The notes under the pieces were generated by a model that was not told where the DNA came from, made no database searches, and saw nothing but the letters and a program-made list of their open reading frames with translations. This document shows, piece after piece, positions 5,741 through 7,997 of a stretch of 7,997 nt of DNA. The translations under genes and the position numbers were made by a program. Source of the DNA: Christensenella sp. UBA3770 (GTDB lineage Bacteria; Bacillota; Clostridia; Christensenellales; CAG-1252); contig DFFS01000092.1 of assembly GCA_002371075.1 (NCBI GenBank), forward strand, positions 1 through 7,997. The letters are read 5' to 3'. Each line of letters begins with the position of its first letter. Position 1 is the stretch's first letter.

Positions 5741-5955
5741 GCTTCGTGAAGTAGAGCGTATTATCATAACGAGCAAGAAATTCGAGCAGAGCATTCTTTG
5801 CGAAGCGACGTTATCATATGCCGACAGACATTATCATTTGAGGCAAAGCCGAATTATCATTCAAATTCAAAGAATTTGTTTTCAAGACTCCCTTCGGTCG
5901 TATGATAATTCGCTTCGCTCATATGATAATCAAATCCGCGAGGCGAATTTGATAT
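5741..5955. repeat. Second core/mini-palindrome array, core ATTATCAT / ATGATAAT
   Basis: Four copies of (A)TTATCAT lie at 5760-5768, 5811-5818, 5830-5838 and 5853-5860. Two copies in the opposite orientation, ATGATAAT, lie at 5902-5909 and 5923-5930. Several spacers are small inverted repeats: CTTC-GT-GAAG (5741-5750), GGC-AAA-GCC in 5840-5851, CAAATTC-AAA-GAATTTG (5862-5878) and a 9-bp imperfect palindrome (5931-5951). Because the two arms face each other, distant cores can pair: TTATCATATG at 5811-5820 is fully complementary to 5920-5929, and 5853-5860 to 5902-5909. The array starts just after the stop of the ferredoxin gene and ends at a perfect terminator hairpin, so it would be transcribed as its 3' untranslated region. 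Its layout copies that at 1-145 but with a different core. Confidence 0.75.
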
Positions 5956-5993
5956 AAAAAGGACTAATCCATATGCGCGGATTAGTCCTTTTT
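5956..5993. terminator. Perfect 15-bp bidirectional terminator
   Basis: Positions 5956-5970 pair perfectly with 5979-5993 around an 8-base loop. The stem is flanked by AAAAA on the left and TTTTT on the right. It ends the dehydrogenase-ferredoxin operon after the repeat array and blocks read-through into the LRR gene. Confidence 0.88.
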
Positions 5994-6058
5994 GGTGGGC
6001 AACGTGTAAGGTAAAAAGAGCATTGAGAAGTGGTATTTTTCGACGCTTTGAATTATGA

Positions 6059-6087
6059 TTGTAAAACGCATAAAACTATGCTAAAAT
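6059..6087 (+). promoter_or_regulatory. Promoter of the LRR lipoprotein gene, with a palindrome in the spacer
   Basis: TTGTAA (6059-6064) and TAAAAT (6082-6087) are separated by exactly 17 bases, and a TG one base before the -10 makes it an extended -10 promoter. The spacer carries GCATA-AAAC-TATGC (6068-6081), a 5-bp inverted repeat where a repressor or activator could bind. The leader to the ATG is about 70 bases, AT-rich, with no clear structure. Confidence 0.6.
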
Positions 6088-6163
6088 TATAAAATCAGAA
6101 GAACAAATGAAATATCACCATTTTATTTAGAATAAAAACGATCAAACCGTTTGGAGGCATATT

Positions 6164-7930
6164 ATGAAAAAACACATCGGGCTATTCATCCTTACCCTGC
6201 TATCTCTCGCCTGTATCACAGCAGTTCTCCTTTCGTGCACCGCGACACCCACAACTACAGATAACACCGAAAACACGTCTCCCATGGACGTGACGACGGA
6301 CACACCTTCCGTTGACGACCTTTTCTTTGTATCAAGTGAAGGCGATCGGAACGTTCAAGCCATGATCAATGAAGGGATCCTCGAGGATGATACATACTAT
6401 ATTCTCGCGGGCATCGGCACCTTTACGGGAAAAAATCTCACCGTTCCCGCCACTCACGACGGAAAACGCGTAGTTGCTATCCGTGAAGAGGCATTTAGTA
6501 GCTGCAACAATTTAACTGAAGTCATTATCCCCGGTAGCATTAAATTGATTGGCGCAAGAGCGTTTTTCGATTGCCGGAATCTTACTTCCGTCACCATCGA
6601 AGACGGTGTCTTAACGCTCGCTCCCGACTCTTCCTTTGGTGATGCCGGCGGACAGTTTGCGGGATGCACCTCCTTGTCGACCGTCAGCATCCCAAATAGT
6701 CTTCTGAGCAGTAGCGGTTACACCTTTGCCGGTTGCACTGCGCTGACTTTCAACGAATATGATAACGCACTGTATCTGGGGAATGAATCCAACCCTTATC
6801 ACCTTTTAATCTCACCCAAAAGCAAAGATATTGAAAGTTGCCTTATTCATCCGAATACAAAAGTGATCGAGTGGTACGCCTTTGCATACTGCACCGAACT
6901 GACTTCCGTCTCTATCCCCGATGTCACAACGATCGGCAATCGTGCTTTCCAAGGTTGCGAAAGTCTCTTTTCGCTTGTCATCTCCGACGCGCAGTATATC
7001 GAGATCGGAGCTTTCGAGAGTTGCCCCATAAAAGAAGCAAGCATACCTGCTTCTGCGTTGGATTCCATCCCGAAAACATATTTAAGGTCGCTTGATATAA
7101 CCTCCGGCACGAAAATAAAGCGCGGGTCATTCGCCGATTGCGCATTAAAAAAGCTCACCATTTCCGATAGCATAACGGACTTTGAGGACTGCTATATCGG
7201 AAATGTATCCTCTTTGGAGTGCAACGAATACGGCAATGCCTATTATATCGGAAACCTCAACGATCCTTATATCGCACTGGTCAAAGTAAAGGAAAACGGT
7301 TCCGAATGCCACGTACACGAAAACACAAAGTTCATTATTGCCGGTGCTTTTTACAACTACTACAATCCTTTTTTAACAGATATTACATTATCGGATGGCA
7401 TACTCAATATTGGAGATAATGCATTCGGCGCTTCACAGTTTTGGAATTTGAACGAATACGATAACGCGCTTTATCTCGGAAGCGAAACGAATCCTTATCT
7501 CTGTTTGATCCGTGCAAAAAACGAGAATATAACAGAGTGCCACATTCACGAATCCACAAAATTCATCGGCAATGATGCATTTTATAATTGCACATCATTG
7601 ACTTCCGTTACAGTCTCAGATGCTGTGATCTATATTGGAAATTCTGCTTTCTTTGGGTGCTCTTTGACCTCCATCACGCTCCCTGCAAATCTCACTAACA
7701 TCAGAGAGCATACCTTCTCTGATTGCAATGCAATGACATCAATCGAGATTCCCGCGGGCGTGACAAGCATCGGCGACTCTGCCTTCCGTGACTGTCGAGA
7801 ACTGGAAACCATTCTCTTTAACGGTACGCTGGAGGAATGGAATAGGATAGACAAACAAAACTCTTGGGATGATGAAACGGGTTACTATACCGTTCAATGC
7901 ATGGACGGAAGGAAAAGAAAAATCTACTGA
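6164..7930 (+). CDS. BspA-like leucine-rich-repeat surface lipoprotein
   Basis: 588 residues. The N-terminus is a lipoprotein signal: MKKH, a hydrophobic run (5-22) and lipobox LLSC with the lipidated Cys25, followed by a Thr/Asn-rich linker (26-50). From about residue 90 on, the protein consists of BspA/Treponema-type LRRs (LRR_5), with units such as IPAGVTSIGDSAFRDCRELETI (529-550; pattern Ile-Pro, Ile-Gly, Ala-Phe, Cys, Leu). Interspersed are three copies of another module beginning NEYxNAxYxG at 197, 354 and 430, each followed about 30 residues later by (I/V)HxxTKxI at 228, 384 and 461. The end (FNGTLEEWNRID ... VQCMDG) is the usual C-terminal cap of this family. The start at 6164 has GGAGG 6 bases upstream, and the gene is complete. 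Sampled stretches are lower in GC than nagB (about 38% against 55% in one 60-base line each). Such proteins bind host or bacterial surfaces or proteins; the ligand here is unknown. Confidence 0.92.
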   Translation: MKKHIGLFILTLLSLACITAVLLSCTATPTTTDNTENTSPMDVTTDTPSVDDLFFVSSEGDRNVQAMINEGILEDDTYYILAGIGTFTGKNLTVPATHDGKRVVAIREEAFSSCNNLTEVIIPGSIKLIGARAFFDCRNLTSVTIEDGVLTLAPDSSFGDAGGQFAGCTSLSTVSIPNSLLSSSGYTFAGCTALTFNEYDNALYLGNESNPYHLLISPKSKDIESCLIHPNTKVIEWYAFAYCTELTSVSIPDVTTIGNRAFQGCESLFSLVISDAQYIEIGAFESCPIKEASIPASALDSIPKTYLRSLDITSGTKIKRGSFADCALKKLTISDSITDFEDCYIGNVSSLECNEYGNAYYIGNLNDPYIALVKVKENGSECHVHENTKFIIAGAFYNYYNPFLTDITLSDGILNIGDNAFGASQFWNLNEYDNALYLGSETNPYLCLIRAKNENITECHIHESTKFIGNDAFYNCTSLTSVTVSDAVIYIGNSAFFGCSLTSITLPANLTNIREHTFSDCNAMTSIEIPAGVTSIGDSAFRDCRELETILFNGTLEEWNRIDKQNSWDDETGYYTVQCMDGRKRKIY

Positions 7931-7997
7931 TAAAGACGGAAGCATATAAAAACCAACAAAAAGAGCAAATCTCTCTGCGCTTCGGTTTGGATAAAAA
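7931..7997. other. Downstream flank of the LRR gene, cut by the window end
   Basis: AT-rich sequence with a possible start of a hairpin (CCAA near 7952 and TTGG near 7986), but no complete terminator or gene can be called before the window stops. Confidence 0.3.

Noticed and set aside
5741..5955. CRISPR array or insertion-sequence ends
   Set aside because: The core is 8 bases with irregular spacing, there is no transposase gene, and no target-site duplication can be seen.

Overview
The window looks like a stretch of chromosome from a low-to-mid GC Bacillota (Clostridia), possibly an uncultured gut lineage such as a Christensenellales relative. That placement is inference. It rests on strong AGGAGG-type ribosome sites, SigA-like promoters, a flavodoxin/ferredoxin fusion of the EFR1 type, a BspA-like leucine-rich-repeat lipoprotein, and short palindromic intergenic repeats. 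No phage, plasmid, CRISPR or insertion-sequence gene is visible.

Layout. Positions 1-622 hold no protein gene. They contain a two-arm array of a 9-base core separated by miniature palindromes (1-145), a perfect 17-bp hairpin (146-184), a segment built from pieces of an initiator tRNA 3' end (185-328), a terminator (339-363) and an initiator tRNA-Met gene on the minus strand with its own TTGACA promoter (370-490). nagB follows on the plus strand (623-1345). It converges, through a bidirectional terminator, on a minus-strand pair: an exported HExxH-type metallopeptidase candidate (2254-2979) and a membrane-anchored glycerophosphodiester phosphodiesterase (1429-2220). A divergent intergenic region (2980-3294) carries promoters in both directions and an isolated terminator-like hairpin.

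From 3295 to 5726 there is a two-gene, translationally coupled operon. Its first gene is an extended short-chain dehydrogenase/epimerase fused to a C-terminal extension with a Cys/His zinc-finger-like motif. The second is an EFR1-like flavodoxin + 2[4Fe-4S] protein. Its 3' region (5741-5955) is a second core/mini-palindrome array with a different core, closed by a perfect 15-bp terminator hairpin (5956-5993). The last gene (6164-7930) is an AT-richer BspA-like LRR lipoprotein with its own promoter.

How the genes fit together. nagB feeds amino-sugar carbon into glycolysis. The phosphodiesterase and peptidase act at or outside the membrane, and the LRR lipoprotein is probably displayed on the surface. 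The reductase/ferredoxin pair is the most likely undescribed enzyme system. The two repeat arrays share one design with different core sequences and are the most unusual DNA in the window.
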